From the NCBI RefSeq assembly GCF_901472535.1, contig NZ_LR590470.1, positions 3,348,001 to 3,412,000 of the forward strand: a DNA stretch of 64,000 nt, read 5' to 3'. This DNA comes from Sphingobacterium daejeonense. GTDB lineage: Bacteria > Bacteroidota > Bacteroidia > Sphingobacteriales > Sphingobacteriaceae. The notes under the pieces were generated by a model. It had not been told where the DNA came from. It did no database searches and saw only the letters and a program-made list of their open reading frames with translations. Shown here one piece after another: positions 50,675 through 61,480 of the stretch (position 1 is the stretch's first letter; each line of letters opens with the position of its first letter). A program made the translations under genes and the position numbers.

Positions 50675-53324
50675 TTAAAGCTTATATCTTAACCCTATCA
50701 AGAGCTGTCGTGGAAGGATCATAGTTTGATTAATAGAGGTACTCAGTTCATTTTGAAAATTCCTAACTTGAAACTTATTACCAGTAATATTGAGTGCATC
50801 AACAAAAAAATCATAAGATTTACTTTTAGGTGAGTAAGTAATTCGAGTATTAACATTGTTGAATATCAAATTTGAAGAATTATCAGACCCTTTATTATGA
50901 ACATATTGATAATCTGCCTTTATATTCCACGCCTTCAACATGGAATAATCAAAGTTCATATTCAAGAGCTTATTCTGCAATTTAGACTTTATATTCCCAT
51001 CATACCGGATAAATGAATTTTCATAACTTAAGGTCATTTTAGGCAACCTTTTTCCTGAAATCTTTAATCCAATCTTGCAAGAATTACTATATTGATTAGT
51101 CATAATTTCAGATTCATTAATCGCTTGGATAAAATTGGAAATATTGGATGATAAAATTACAAATGGTGAAATATACCTCCAGGTCCTTTCTCCAAATAAT
51201 GAAATATTAAAGTTATATTCTGGACTGTTTTGTATAAATGATTGTAAAATTTGACTGTGATTTTCTATCAAGCCTTTGTATGAAAATAAATTATTCCTTT
51301 TTGTAAAATATGCATAAGCCCAAATATTATATTTTTCATAATTAAAACTTCGGAAACTAGTTGAAAAGGTATGAAATCTTTCAGTGGACAATACAGGCAA
51401 TCCTCTATATAGAGTATTAAAAGAAATTAAATCAAAACTATTATTTATATGCCTTAATCGGGGGTATGAAAAATCATATTGATATGATAAATTCAGACGC
51501 TTAACTTCCGAAAACTTGTATTCAATATCTATTTTTGGATTAAAAATCCAATCGCTTGAGGATTTTTCACCACCTATTTGGCTAAAATCATGTTTCAGCA
51601 CAGATTGTTGCATAAGTGCTTTTAAAATAAAAGAGTCCCATTCAAATTTATAATGCAAGCCAAATGATAAGTCTAATTGTGTATAATGAATATTATTACC
51701 AAAACCATATTTTCTTAAATCCTCATGTGTAATGTGCATTAATTCATAATGATCATCTAAAACTGAATTCAAATAGTTAATATGAAAGATGGGTGAAAAC
51801 TGATGCCTCCGATTGAGTTGGTAATAATATTGAGTTTTTTTAGTCAAATTATGTGTCAAAAGTTCCTTTCCTCTTAAAAAATTATAAAATTCTGAATTGC
51901 TTTCAGGAATTAGTGTTTTGAATAGAAAATCATCTGTAAAAACATTTTGATCCATCATTTCTGATTTCATAGCATAATAAATCTCACTTTTAATGGAATT
52001 TTGAGGATTGATCTTCTTATTCCATTCAAGGTTATTTTGCCAAGAAATAGGTAGACTTTTATTTCTAGATTCAGAATCAATAGCTTTAAGATTTAAAATT
52101 GAAGAAAAAGAATCTTCCATTTTCAAACTATTTAATGACACAATACCCCTAAAGACCCAAACTTCAAAATCTGATGGTTTATATTCTAATCTAGCATTTA
52201 ACAAAGTTGAATAATTATTGTTATGAACGGAGGAATTACGGTATTCAATGGTTTCTGAAAACAAATAATTCAATTCATTCTTTATATTATCAATGCTCTT
52301 TATCTTATTAAAAATCCCAAAAATTGTTAGGTCCAAATTACTGTTCCAAGTTTTCTGAAAATTTCCCGCTGCAAACTGTTGATTTAATGATAAGTGATCA
52401 CGATTTACTTTTGTCATTTCCATCAAGCCCTCACTTTGTATTGGTGACCTATCTGAAAAGGACTTAATTCCTCCCTGAAAATGAATTAAGTCCATAAAGG
52501 AGAATATTTCTTTCCCAGTATTATTCCAATCAGTGATGAATTGAAAACTATGTTCTGGTTTATATAAAAATAATGTTGCATGTGCTGCATATGCTTTTTC
52601 GAATCCACCAGCGACTTCAACATCTCCAAAAAAAAGATTCTTGTGAGATTCCTTCAAAATCACATTCATCCCTAAATCATCTGAGGCAATGATATCTTTC
52701 ATAAAATCTATTTCTGAAAAATGACTAATCATCTCAATTTTAGAAATTGCATCAGAAGGAATGTTCTCAATTGCTAATCTCGTATTTCCACCAAAAAATG
52801 ATTTATTATCCCACTTGTGTACTAGTTACTGCAGAACCTTGAAATTTTACTTTTCCATCTTCTACGCTGAAGCCTGGTAAATTCTTCAATATATCTTGCA
52901 ATTTTCGTTCAGACCCATCAATAAATGCTAAAACATCAAAAACTATCGTATCCTTTTTTATAATAATTGGTTCATAATTATATTTAATGTAAACCTCTTC
53001 AATTTTCACCTCTCCTCTTAATTGTACACTTAGATCGACATCATCTTTTCCGTCAAATGAAGTTTGATATTTTTCTAAACCTAAATAACTGATAGTAATT
53101 GTTCCCTTAGTATGTTTTTCGATTTCTATGGAAAATCTTCCTTGCTGGTTAGACTTGCTAAACAATGTTGATTTATCAGGATCCTCAAATTCTATGATGA
53201 CACTTGCAAGTTCCAAAGGGTTATTTAGACTATCTGAAACAAAGCCTGATAGGAGTATTTTTTCACTTTGAGCTTATGTAACTAGTGGAAAAAACAACGC
53301 TAAAAGGAAACCGAACAGTCTCAA
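50675..53324 (-). CDS. TonB-dependent receptor-like outer-membrane protein (frameshift and stop)
   Basis: About 880 residues. Carboxypeptidase-regulatory-like N-terminal domain (VIIEFEDPDKSTLFSKSNQQ, ISYLGLEKYQTSF), a plug region (LQDILKNLPGFSVEDGKVKF, FFGGNTRLAIENIPSDAISK), then a large barrel ending in RQLLIGLRYKL. An extra G near 52808 breaks the frame. In the signal peptide a TAA (53276-53274) lies in frame between LALFFPLVT and AQSEKILLS. The start is uncertain; a TTG at 53324 is the only plausible one. No TonB box was seen. Paired with the GLPGLI gene upstream. Confidence 0.75.
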
Positions 53325-53334
53325 TAAATTATTT

Positions 53335-54072
53335 TTAATTAAACTTAGATAATTGATTTATTAACTCTTCTTCAGTATAAGAACTTAATGAAGGCATTGG
53401 AATTAATTTCACATCATTTTTGAAATGAATGCTTTTCAAACCATATAAATATTTATTGGTTTGTACTTCTAGTATTATCCCTGGCAGACCGCCAAATTCA
53501 GCCGGACCAATTGAAACTGGAATATCTGGACAAAACCACGCAATCATGGGAATAGAGAATGTCTTCTTGCCCCTCTTGTATATCAAGGTTTTTGTTGCTT
53601 TATAACAAACAAATTTGTCGATATTCTTTTTTTCAGAGGTTATTTTCCATTTTGGATCATCTAAATAAGATTTTAGAAGAACAGGGTTTTTATGTTCAAA
53701 ATCTTTATAGGTTTTGCTGTAAGCAATTTTATCTTTCTGCCAGATAGTATCTGAATAACCATATTGAATCGCAGCAAGAGAAACGCTTCTTTCAGAAAAT
53801 TTTTGAAGTTCTTTTGTATCAGTTAGAGTAAATTGTGAATTACTTTTTTCAAATTCTAAGAGAAATACAAAACTCTCAGAAATCTTATCTCCAAATGGTT
53901 CTAAATCCCTTACTAAATTAGAAGTTTTATCACTCGACTGATCAGAGATAGGTTTAACAATATAATATGCATAACCGGAAAATTTATTTTGTTTAATATG
54001 CTCTTTGCGTAGAATAAAAGGAATTAATAAAACAGAGAATAGTACCGTGTAGAGAATGTTGATATTAATCAT
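53335..54072 (-). CDS. GLPGLI family protein
   Basis: 245 residues with an N-terminal membrane or signal segment (INILYTVLFSVLLIPFILRK). The family signature appears as GPAEFGGLPGIILEV. GLPGLI proteins are a Bacteroidota family of unknown function, often beside TonB-type barrel genes, as here, where the two lie 10 bp apart on one strand. Confidence 0.88.
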   Translation of the reverse strand: MININILYTVLFSVLLIPFILRKEHIKQNKFSGYAYYIVKPISDQSSDKTSNLVRDLEPFGDKISESFVFLLEFEKSNSQFTLTDTKELQKFSERSVSLAAIQYGYSDTIWQKDKIAYSKTYKDFEHKNPVLLKSYLDDPKWKITSEKKNIDKFVCYKATKTLIYKRGKKTFSIPMIAWFCPDIPVSIGPAEFGGLPGIILEVQTNKYLYGLKSIHFKNDVKLIPMPSLSSYTEEELINQLSKFN

Positions 54073-54440
54073 AATTAATTAGGCGAAATAAAGATTCTAA
54101 AGTTTATAATTTGAGGACATTCATTACCAAAAAACTAGAGTATAAGTTCACATCTGAGACATCATAATATTACCTCTAAATACATATTTTTAAACAAATA
54201 GAATTTTAAAGAATTACTGAATTGGTTGTTATTTCTTTATTAAATTATTTTTTATTTTAAATGTAATTATATTTATTATAGAAATCAAATACATAACAAA
54301 TAGGCCTATTTCGAATTGGATATGCCTAATAAATGCTTATTTATTGTAACATACAAGATTGTTTTAAAGAGTTTAATATTTCACTTTTAAATTTTATTCC
54401 CGTGAAAATAACCTCTTTACATGCTCTAAACAAAGTTTTA
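54073..54440. other. Low-GC gap upstream of the GLPGLI gene
   Basis: No gene visible; strongly AT-rich, carrying the promoters of the GLPGLI gene (minus) and, at the right end, of tRNA-Phe copy 2. Confidence 0.45.
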
Positions 54441-54471
54441 TTTGCATATGATTATTGTTTTCTTACCTTTG
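54441..54471 (+). promoter_or_regulatory. Full promoter of tRNA-Phe copy 2
   Basis: TTTG (54441-54444), 19 bp, TACCTTTG (54464-54471): an exact match to the Bacteroidetes consensus TTTG-N19-TAnnTTTG. The tRNA begins 61 bp later, so a 5' leader is expected. Confidence 0.7.
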
Positions 54472-54532
54472 TACCGTTGTCAAGCAAATAGCGAGATAAC
54501 TGACCTGATAAGAACAGAATAAAATCTTAAAA

Positions 54533-54605
54533 GGTGCCATAGCTCAGTTGGTAGAGCAAAGGACTGAAAATCCTTGTGTCGCTGGTTCGAATCCAGCTGG
54601 CACCA
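54533..54605 (+). tRNA. tRNA-Phe (GAA), copy 2
   Basis: 73 nt identical to copy 1 at 50560, same strand, same anticodon GAA. Flanks differ except for a similar terminator. The two copies bracket the receptor/GLPGLI pair. Confidence 0.95.
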
Positions 54606-54606
54606 C

Positions 54607-54637
54607 AAAAAAGCCCATCGTTTGATGGGCTTTTTTA
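54607..54637 (+). terminator. Terminator of tRNA-Phe copy 2
   Basis: AAAGCCCATCG and GATGGGCTTTTTT arms. Confidence 0.88.
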
Positions 54638-54845
54638 TTGCTGATTTCTTTAAATAAATTCCTATTATCACTCCTTGAATTTCCCACAAAACCGCTTAAA
54701 TAAAATTTATAGCATTGAATAACAGTCGATTATCTCAAACACTCGACAATACCTTAAAATACCACAAAATAGGTATACATTATTTCAATTTTCATGTATA
54801 AATTAGACAAATAAAACCAAGAAATTTATTAACCGAATTTCACTA

Positions 54846-54929
54846 ATGACGTTTCAAAATTTTTATCATAATGGAAGTGCTGTGTTCCCTACACAAAATC
54901 TTCATCTGAGCCGTTCTGGCTTTTGTTAA
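54846..54929 (+). other. Possible 27-codon ORF or small RNA before a palindrome terminator
   Basis: ATG 54846 opens a short frame (MTFQNFYHNGSAVFPTQNLH and seven more residues) ending just before the palindrome at 54935. Either a tiny peptide gene or the end of a small RNA. The region 54638-54845 shows nothing else. Confidence 0.35.
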
Positions 54930-54934
54930 ACAAG

Positions 54935-54967
54935 TATGGCTAGATATATATCTAGCCATAATTTTTT
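54935..54967 (+). terminator. Perfect 26-bp palindrome followed by T run
   Basis: TATGGCTAGATA-TA-TATCTAGCCATA followed by ATTTTTTAT, the form of a strong intrinsic terminator although no long gene precedes it. Confidence 0.75.
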
Positions 54968-54991
54968 ATCTTCTTATCGATCTATAATTTA

Positions 54992-55111
54992 CTAGCCTAA
55001 ATAGCCTAGCAAATAATAAATAATAATAAATACTACAATTGTACCGAAGCAACCAAGCCCCATTTTCTTGGCTCCCCAGCCTGCAATTAGTGCTCTAAAA
55101 AACTTGTTCAT
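54992..55111 (-). CDS. Small membrane protein, 39 residues
   Basis: From ATG 55111: NKFFRALIAGWGAKKMGLGC, then FGTIVVFIIIYYLLGYLG. A basic amphipathic start with Gly and Cys precedes one membrane helix. I have seen this type in related genomes, but cannot assign a function. It lies just downstream of the MBL exonuclease operon on the same strand, 46 bp after its end. Confidence 0.65.
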   Translation of the reverse strand: MNKFFRALIAGWGAKKMGLGCFGTIVVFIIIYYLLGYLG

Positions 55112-55157
55112 ATCTTTTATCCAAATTGATTTTCATACCTATCAACAATAATCTGGC

Positions 55158-56111
55158 CTAAAAGTTTGGCTTTGGATATCCACGAATTGTAATTTGTTCA
55201 GCAAAATAATCATGTAATAACCGTCCATCTCCGTGTAATGTCCAGATTGCCTTAGGTTTAACACGATCAATAAAATATAGAATATCTTGCCAATCAACAT
55301 GGTCAGAAAGATATAAGCTAATATCATTTTGAGCTTGCAATCTCTCCCAACCTGATGCAAAAGCCTTTAGAACATTCTTAGCTCTTCTATAACTGTTGAA
55401 TGTCAATGGAGGAACCAAGTAAATCTTATTTTCACCGGGATCTTTCATCGATTTACGATTATAAGCCTCATATTTCATTGGAATATCTATAAATTGATCA
55501 TAAATTCTATGAATCGGCATAATCTGATAATGCAATAATACTTCTTTATGTGGAAGGTGCTGGTTTATCATCGCTGTTATCCGTTGTGCCTTTCCTAAGG
55601 CATAGCACCCAAGTAAGATATTGCTCTTAACATCCAATTTTAGTATTTCCGACACTGGATCCGGATGTTTAGTATTGGGATTGGCAAATGTTGTTTCGGT
55701 GATTAAAACTTCAGCCTCAATAAACTCCAACGGTTCACAGGTAGAATCTTCCTGCAACTTGTAATCGCCAGTATAAAGATACCTAACTCCTTTATAAACC
55801 ATGAGGATCTGTGCACTGCCCAAGATATGACCAGCTGGATAGAAATAAATATCAACTCCATTAATCTGAAAAAATTCTCCAAAATCTTTGATTTGGAAGG
55901 ATTCTACAGGTTGCTTATTGTACCTGTATTTCATTATCGATGCTGTTCCTTGGGTACTGTAAATATTTTTGTGACCTGGTGAAGCATGGTCACCATGGGC
56001 ATGTGATACTACAGCATGCTTAACAGGATATAATGGATCAATATAGAAATCACCGTAAGTACAGTAATAGCCCTTATCTCTCTTGACTAAAAAATCTTCA
56101 ATTATATGCAT
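55158..56111 (-). CDS. MBL-fold exonuclease (ligase-associated DNA exonuclease type)
   Basis: 317 residues from ATG 56111 (MHIIEDFLVKRDKGYYCTYG). Metal motif VVSHAHGDHASPGH, then AGHILGSAQILM, YLYTGDYKLQ, and ITETTFANP typical of beta-CASP or ligase-associated exonucleases. Predicted to act on DNA or RNA ends; no ligase gene adjoins. Starts four bp after the coaE stop. Confidence 0.82.
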   Translation of the reverse strand: MHIIEDFLVKRDKGYYCTYGDFYIDPLYPVKHAVVSHAHGDHASPGHKNIYSTQGTASIMKYRYNKQPVESFQIKDFGEFFQINGVDIYFYPAGHILGSAQILMVYKGVRYLYTGDYKLQEDSTCEPLEFIEAEVLITETTFANPNTKHPDPVSEILKLDVKSNILLGCYALGKAQRITAMINQHLPHKEVLLHYQIMPIHRIYDQFIDIPMKYEAYNRKSMKDPGENKIYLVPPLTFNSYRRAKNVLKAFASGWERLQAQNDISLYLSDHVDWQDILYFIDRVKPKAIWTLHGDGRLLHDYFAEQITIRGYPKPNF

Positions 56112-56115
56112 CAAA

Positions 56116-56703
56116 TTACTTTGAAATAAATCTTTGATGCAGATCCATAACCTGTTCAATTAAGCTATGTTCATCATCATTATATATAATAAAATCACAA
56201 AGCTCTTCTTTCTCCTTTTCAGGCATCTGCTTTCCAATTCTTCTCATCACTTCTTCCCTATCCACGCGATCTCTTTCCATAACTCGTTCAATTCTAACTT
56301 CCAACGGGGAGCTTACCAGAATATTAAAATCCAAAGACTTGTATGAGCCACTTTCAAATAAAAGCGCCGCTTCCTTGACACTATAAATTGAAGTCTGAGC
56401 TGCTGCCCAATCCTCCCCATCTTTGATAACAGCAGGATGAACAATGGCATTTAACTTTTTGAGTTCTTCAGAATCCGAAAACACTTGACGACTCAACCAT
56501 TCCCTATTCAAACTTCCATCCTCAAAATAAGTCTCACTCCCAAAAGTAGATATCAATGAACCTCGAACCGCGTCATTTTTTACCATGATGTCTTTCGCTT
56601 CCTTATCAGCATCATAAGTAGGAATCCCCAATACCTTGAAAATCCTGGTTACAACACTCTTGCCAACGCCAATACCTCCGGTAATTCCAATTTTCAATCC
56701 CAT
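56116..56703 (-). CDS. coaE: Dephospho-CoA kinase
   Basis: 195 residues. P-loop GITGGIGVGKSVVTRIF, YDADKEAKDIMV, HPAVIKDGEDW, and the lid VMERDRVDREEVMRRIGKQM. Final step of coenzyme A synthesis: phosphorylates the ribose of dephospho-CoA. Its start overlaps the ybbR stop by a base, so it is translationally coupled. Confidence 0.94.
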   Translation of the reverse strand: MGLKIGITGGIGVGKSVVTRIFKVLGIPTYDADKEAKDIMVKNDAVRGSLISTFGSETYFEDGSLNREWLSRQVFSDSEELKKLNAIVHPAVIKDGEDWAAAQTSIYSVKEAALLFESGSYKSLDFNILVSSPLEVRIERVMERDRVDREEVMRRIGKQMPEKEKEELCDFIIYNDDEHSLIEQVMDLHQRFISK

Positions 56704-57650
56704 TATCTTCTTACAAAAAAATCAACATTCTGTGGCTCAACACTCAAAACCTTCACATAATCAGGCATCTTTGTGATGATAACCGGTAAACTTGAAACTT
56801 TATGGTCCTTCCAGGAATCCAGGTCAACTACAGCTTCAAAATCCCTTGATGTATATTTATTAAAGTCCTTAACAGCAAGCAGAACCGTAGCCTTAACTTT
56901 ACTAGGCAAAACTCGGACAGATGTATAACCTTTACTATTTTCAACCTTAATTGGTAATTCTATAACTTTTTCTGTGATCTCACCTACAGGAATAATGACT
57001 TCAGCGAAGGTTGGATAGATTGTTATGTTAGTACGTTGTTGTTTGTTCAGATAAGCCACAGTTCGTACATCAGTATTTACATCTTTGCCTTTTATAGTAT
57101 CAGTCTCTAAATATTCAATACTCGCTACATCTTCTAACGGACCAGTGATTGTAACATATTCTGGAGTGGTCCGTGTAGCACCAATGACTCCATATTGACG
57201 TTGAAAAGTAAGATTTTCAACAGCTTTTACTGGGATTTTACGTTGGGTCTGTTTAGAAAAATCAAAGTATAATGTGTCCGGAGAAACTCCTGTCACTTGT
57301 TTGTCGGTAGGAAATTGTCTATTTATAAAGCCTATCTGATTTCCGAAGACGATGAAATTCCTAGATTTCAGTCCAGAAAGGTCGACTTGTATCTTTGCAG
57401 TATCGGGATGCAGTCTTTCCATAAACATCTTCCATCCGGACATCTTGATTTTAACAGAAACAGTATCGGATTGCAGAGGGTGAAAAGCCTTGTTTTCTGG
57501 CAAATTAACATAGGTCATGCTTGCCTTTTTTGTGAAGGTATAATCACTGGAAATTGCAAACAAGGTCCAAGCTAAGAATGAAATGATAATACAACGTAGG
57601 AAAATAGATAATTTCCGACGTTGAACTTTGTTAATTCGCCTTAACGCCAT
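56703..57650 (-). CDS. YbbR-like domain protein (CdaR family)
   Basis: 315 residues. N-terminal basic stretch and one membrane helix (IFLRCIIISFLAWTLFAIS), then extracytoplasmic YbbR-like repeats (VSVKIKMSGWKMF, VENLTFQRQYGVIGATRTTP, VTITGPLEDVASIEYLETDT, ITEKVIELPIKVENSKGYTS). In other bacteria CdaR regulates a diadenylate cyclase; no cdaA lies here. The -7 element is only 4 bp before the ATG, so the transcript may be leaderless. Confidence 0.82.
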   Translation of the reverse strand: MALRRINKVQRRKLSIFLRCIIISFLAWTLFAISSDYTFTKKASMTYVNLPENKAFHPLQSDTVSVKIKMSGWKMFMERLHPDTAKIQVDLSGLKSRNFIVFGNQIGFINRQFPTDKQVTGVSPDTLYFDFSKQTQRKIPVKAVENLTFQRQYGVIGATRTTPEYVTITGPLEDVASIEYLETDTIKGKDVNTDVRTVAYLNKQQRTNITIYPTFAEVIIPVGEITEKVIELPIKVENSKGYTSVRVLPSKVKATVLLAVKDFNKYTSRDFEAVVDLDSWKDHKVSSLPVIITKMPDYVKVLSVEPQNVDFFVRR

Positions 57651-57654
57651 TCTA

Positions 57655-57662
57655 CAAATGTA
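57655..57662 (-). promoter_or_regulatory. -7 element of the ybbR-coaE operon
   Basis: TACATTTG on the minus strand, 4 bp before the start at 57650. Confidence 0.45.
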
Positions 57663-57683
57663 ATATTTCTTAAATAATTTGCG

Positions 57684-57691
57684 TAACTTTG
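57684..57691 (+). promoter_or_regulatory. -7 element of purL
   Basis: TAACTTTG, 36 bp before the ATG at 57728; divergent from the ybbR element in the same 77-bp gap. Confidence 0.5.
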
Positions 57692-57727
57692 CACAATAAT
57701 TGAAGGACGTTCAAATTCACTTTTATA

Positions 57728-60700
57728 ATGATTCATTTCTTCGTGAACCCATTGAACACAGTTTATGCTGTTCAAACCCAAAATGATTTATCTACCGAGG
57801 ATATTTCCAAACTAAACTGGCTTTTCGGCAACTCAAAAAAACTCGACGATTTAACACTGGACAACTATTATGTAGGTCCTAGAGCTGCTATGGTTACTCC
57901 ATGGAGTACCAACGCCGTAGAGATCACCCAAAACATGGGAATCGAAGGCATTATCAGGATCGAGGAGTATCAACAGGTCGATGCCGAATTCTCAGAATTC
58001 GACCCTATGATATCCCAAAAATTCAGTGCACTGACTCAGGACATGTTTACTATAAATATTACTCCTGAACCAATTTTGGAAATCGACGATATCGATGCCT
58101 ACAATAAATCTGAAGGATTGGCATTGAGCGCTGAAGAAGTAGACTATCTGAACCAACTATCTGAAAAGATCGGACGTAAATTAACGGACTCTGAAGTTTT
58201 TGCTTTTTCGCAAGCTAACTCAGAACACTGTCGTCACAAGATATTCAATGGAACCTTCGTAATCGATGGCGAGGAACAGCCTACCTCCCTATTCAAACTA
58301 ATAAAGAAAACTTCTGAAACAAATCCCAATGAGATTGTTTCTGCCTATAAGGATAATGTTGCTTTTATCAAAGGTCCTCGAGTTACTCAGTTTGCCCCAA
58401 AATCTGGAGACAAACCAGACTTTTATACCGAGAAAGAATTTGACTCTGTAATTTCTTTAAAAGCTGAAACTCATAATTTCCCTACTACTGTAGAGCCATT
58501 CTCTGGTGCAGCTACAGGCTCTGGTGGAGAAATTCGTGACCGTCTTGCGGGTGGGCAGGGTGCTTTACCTCTAGCAGGGACAGCAATATATATGACTGCT
58601 TACTCAAGATTGATGGAAGACCGCCCCTGGGAAAAAGCAATGCCGGAAAGAAAATGGCTATACCAAACGCCGATGGATATCCTTATCAAAGCATCTAACG
58701 GGGCTTCTGATTTTGGAAATAAATTCGGACAACCTTTGATTACAGGCTCAGTTCTAACATTCGAACATGAAGAAAATGGTCGTAAATTAGGGTATGACAA
58801 AGTAATCATGCAAGCGGGAGGTATAGGATATGGTAAATTGAACCAAGCTAAAAAACATGAACCTCAAGCTGGAGACAAGATTGTTGTTTTAGGTGGTGAA
58901 AACTACCGTATCGGCATGGGTGGAGCCGCAGTTTCGTCTGCTGATACCGGAGCTTTTGGATCTGGAATCGAGCTAAATGCCATTCAACGTTCTAACCCTG
59001 AAATGCAAAAACGTGCAGCAAATGCTATCCGTGCATTTGTAGAAAGTGACGAAAACCCTATCGTTTCAATCCATGACCATGGCGCTGGTGGACACTTAAA
59101 CTGTCTGTCAGAATTAGTGGAGAACGCAGGTGGATTAATCGACTTGGATAAATTGCCTGTTGGTGACCCTACCCTTTCTGCAAAAGAGATTATAGGTAAT
59201 GAATCCCAAGAACGTATGGGATTGGTAATCTCCGAAGAAAACATCCAAAAACTAAAAACTGTTGCCGATCGCGAACGAGCACCAATGTATACTGTTGGGG
59301 ATGTTACTTCTGACCACCGATTTACTTTCCAATCGCAATCTTCTGGTGAAAAACCAATGGATTATGCTTTGGAAGACTTCTTTGGATCGTCTCCAAAAAC
59401 AATCATGAATGACAAAAAGGTTAAGTACGAATACGCTGACCTTCAATATAACGTAAGTGAAGTCCCTAATTACTTAAATCAGGTTCTTCAGTTAGAAGCT
59501 GTTGCTTCAAAAGATTGGTTAACTAATAAAGTAGACCGTTGTGTTGGTGGTCGCGTTGCAAAACAACAATGTGTTGGACCTCTTCAATTACCTTTGAACA
59601 ATGTAGGTGTTATGGCACTGGATTATAAATCCAAAGAAGGAATTGCAACAACTGTAGGGCATGCGCCATAGTCGCATTAGTTGACCCTGTTGCAGGTTCA
59701 AGAATGCAATTGGTGAAGCACTTTCCAATATTGTATTTGCTCCGATTAATAATGGTTTGTCTGGGATATCATTATCAGCAAACTGGATGTGGGCATGTAA
59801 CAATGAAGGGGAAGATGCTAGATTATACCAAGCGGTACAAGGATGTTCAGATTTTGCAATAGAATTAGGAATCAATATCCCAACAGGGAAAGATTCATTG
59901 TCCATGAAACAGAAATATCCTGATGGAGAAAATGTAATTGCTCCAGGAACCGTTATTATTTCTGCAGGTGGTAACTGTACAGATATCAATAAGGTTGTTG
60001 AACCGGTATTGAAGAAAAATGCAGGGTCAATTTATTACATCAACCTTTCTCAAGATTCATTTAAACTTGCTGGTTCTACTTTTGCTCAGATCTTAAATAA
60101 AATTGGAGCCGATGTACCTACCATTCAGGACGCACAATACTTCAAGAAAGCTTTCAATACTGTCCAAGGATTAATTAATGATGGACAAATCGCTGCAGGA
60201 CACGACATTGGTTCCGGCGGCCTCGTAACCACATTATTAGAAATGTGTTTTGCAGATGTTGACTTAGCTGCGGAATACGACCTATCTGGATTAAATGAAA
60301 AAGATACTGTAAAAGTTTGTTCAACGAAAATATCGGTCTAGTTCTTCAAGCGAAAAATGATTCAATTTTTGAAAAATCAATTGAAGATGCAGGAATTGAG
60401 GCTTTCAAAATTGGTAAAGCTGTAAACGGTCAAACTATTACTATCAAGAACAACGACGATTCATTCAGCTTCAATGTTGAGCAAACAAGAGATACGTGGT
60501 TCAAGACTTCTTTCCTATTGGACCAAAAACAATCCAAAAATGGAACTGCAGAAGAGCGCTTCAAAAATTACAAAAACCAACCCGTTGCGTTTTGAATTCC
60601 CAGCTCATTTTGATGGTAAAAAACCTGCTGTGGATTCGAGCAAACCTCGACCAAAAGCTGCGATCATCCGTGAAAAGGGCTCTAACTCTGAACGTGAAAT

Positions 60701-61400
60701 GGCAAATGCAATGTACCTTGCTGGATTTGATGTGAAAGATGTTCACATGACTGACCTAATTTCGGGCCGTGAGACATTAGAAGACATCCAATTTATTGGT
60801 GCTGTAGGTGGTTTCTCAAACTCGGATGTATTAGGGTCAGCAAAAGGTTGGGCAGGAGCATTCCTTTACAACGAAAAAGCTAAAACAGCTCTAGAAAAAT
60901 TCTTCGCACGTCCGGATACATTATCCGTTGGTATCTGTAATGGATGTCAACTGTTCATGGAACTAGAGTTGATCAACCCTGAACATGATGTACATGGAAA
61001 AATGTTGCATAATACTTCTCAGAAACACGAGTCTAACTTTGTGTCTGTTAAGATTCAAGAAAACAATTCCATAATGTTGTCTTCATTAGCTGGTACAACG
61101 CTTGGTGTATGGGTATCAAATGGTGAAGGTAAATTCAACCTTCCGAAAACTGAAGATCAATATAATATTGTAGCTAAATATGCTTACGATCAATATCCTC
61201 ATAGTCCAAATGGTGCTGATTACAACACTGCAATGATGACGGATAAAACCGGTCGCCACTTAGTAACAATGCCTCATATCGAACGTTCAGTATTTCAATG
61301 GCATTGGGCAAACTACCCTGATGCACGTAAGGACGAAGTAACTCCTTGGTTGGAAGCTTTCGTCAATGCACGTAAATGGATTGACAATCAAAACAAATAA
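57728..61400 (+). CDS. purL: Phosphoribosylformylglycinamidine synthase, large single-chain PurL (four indels)
   Basis: About 1224 residues, fourth step of purine synthesis. FGAM synthase motifs: EHCRHKIFNGTF, KAETHNFPTTVEPFSGAATG, GGRVAKQQCVGPLQLPLNNV, HDIGSGGLVTTLLEMCF. The C-terminal class I glutaminase has GAVGGFSNSDVLGSAKGW, GICNGCQLFMELELINPEHD (Cys nucleophile) and MPHIERSVFQWHW (His). Single missing bases near 59668, 59705 and 60320 and an extra C near 60582 break it. The gene is generally needed for purine prototrophy, so errors in the data are more likely than true mutation. Confidence 0.94.
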
Positions 61401-61420
61401 GTTGGATTAACGTAATAGAC

Positions 61421-61456
61421 AAAAATCCCAGTGGACTTTCCATTGGGATTTTTTTA
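61421..61456 (+). terminator. Terminator of purL
   Basis: AAATCCCAGTGGA and TCCATTGGGATTT stem (one G-T pair), loop CTT, and a T run. Confidence 0.88.
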
Positions 61457-61480
61457 TTAACTTAATTTCAAGGAGACAGA

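Noticed and set aside
50675-54072. A complete integrative element between the two tRNA-Phe genes
   Set aside because: There is no integrase, recombinase or replication gene between the copies, so only the bracketing itself is reported.
55158-56111. Ku/ligase-type DNA repair locus
   Set aside because: The exonuclease resembles ligase-associated enzymes but no ligase or helicase gene is near; it lies in a coaE-ybbR operon.
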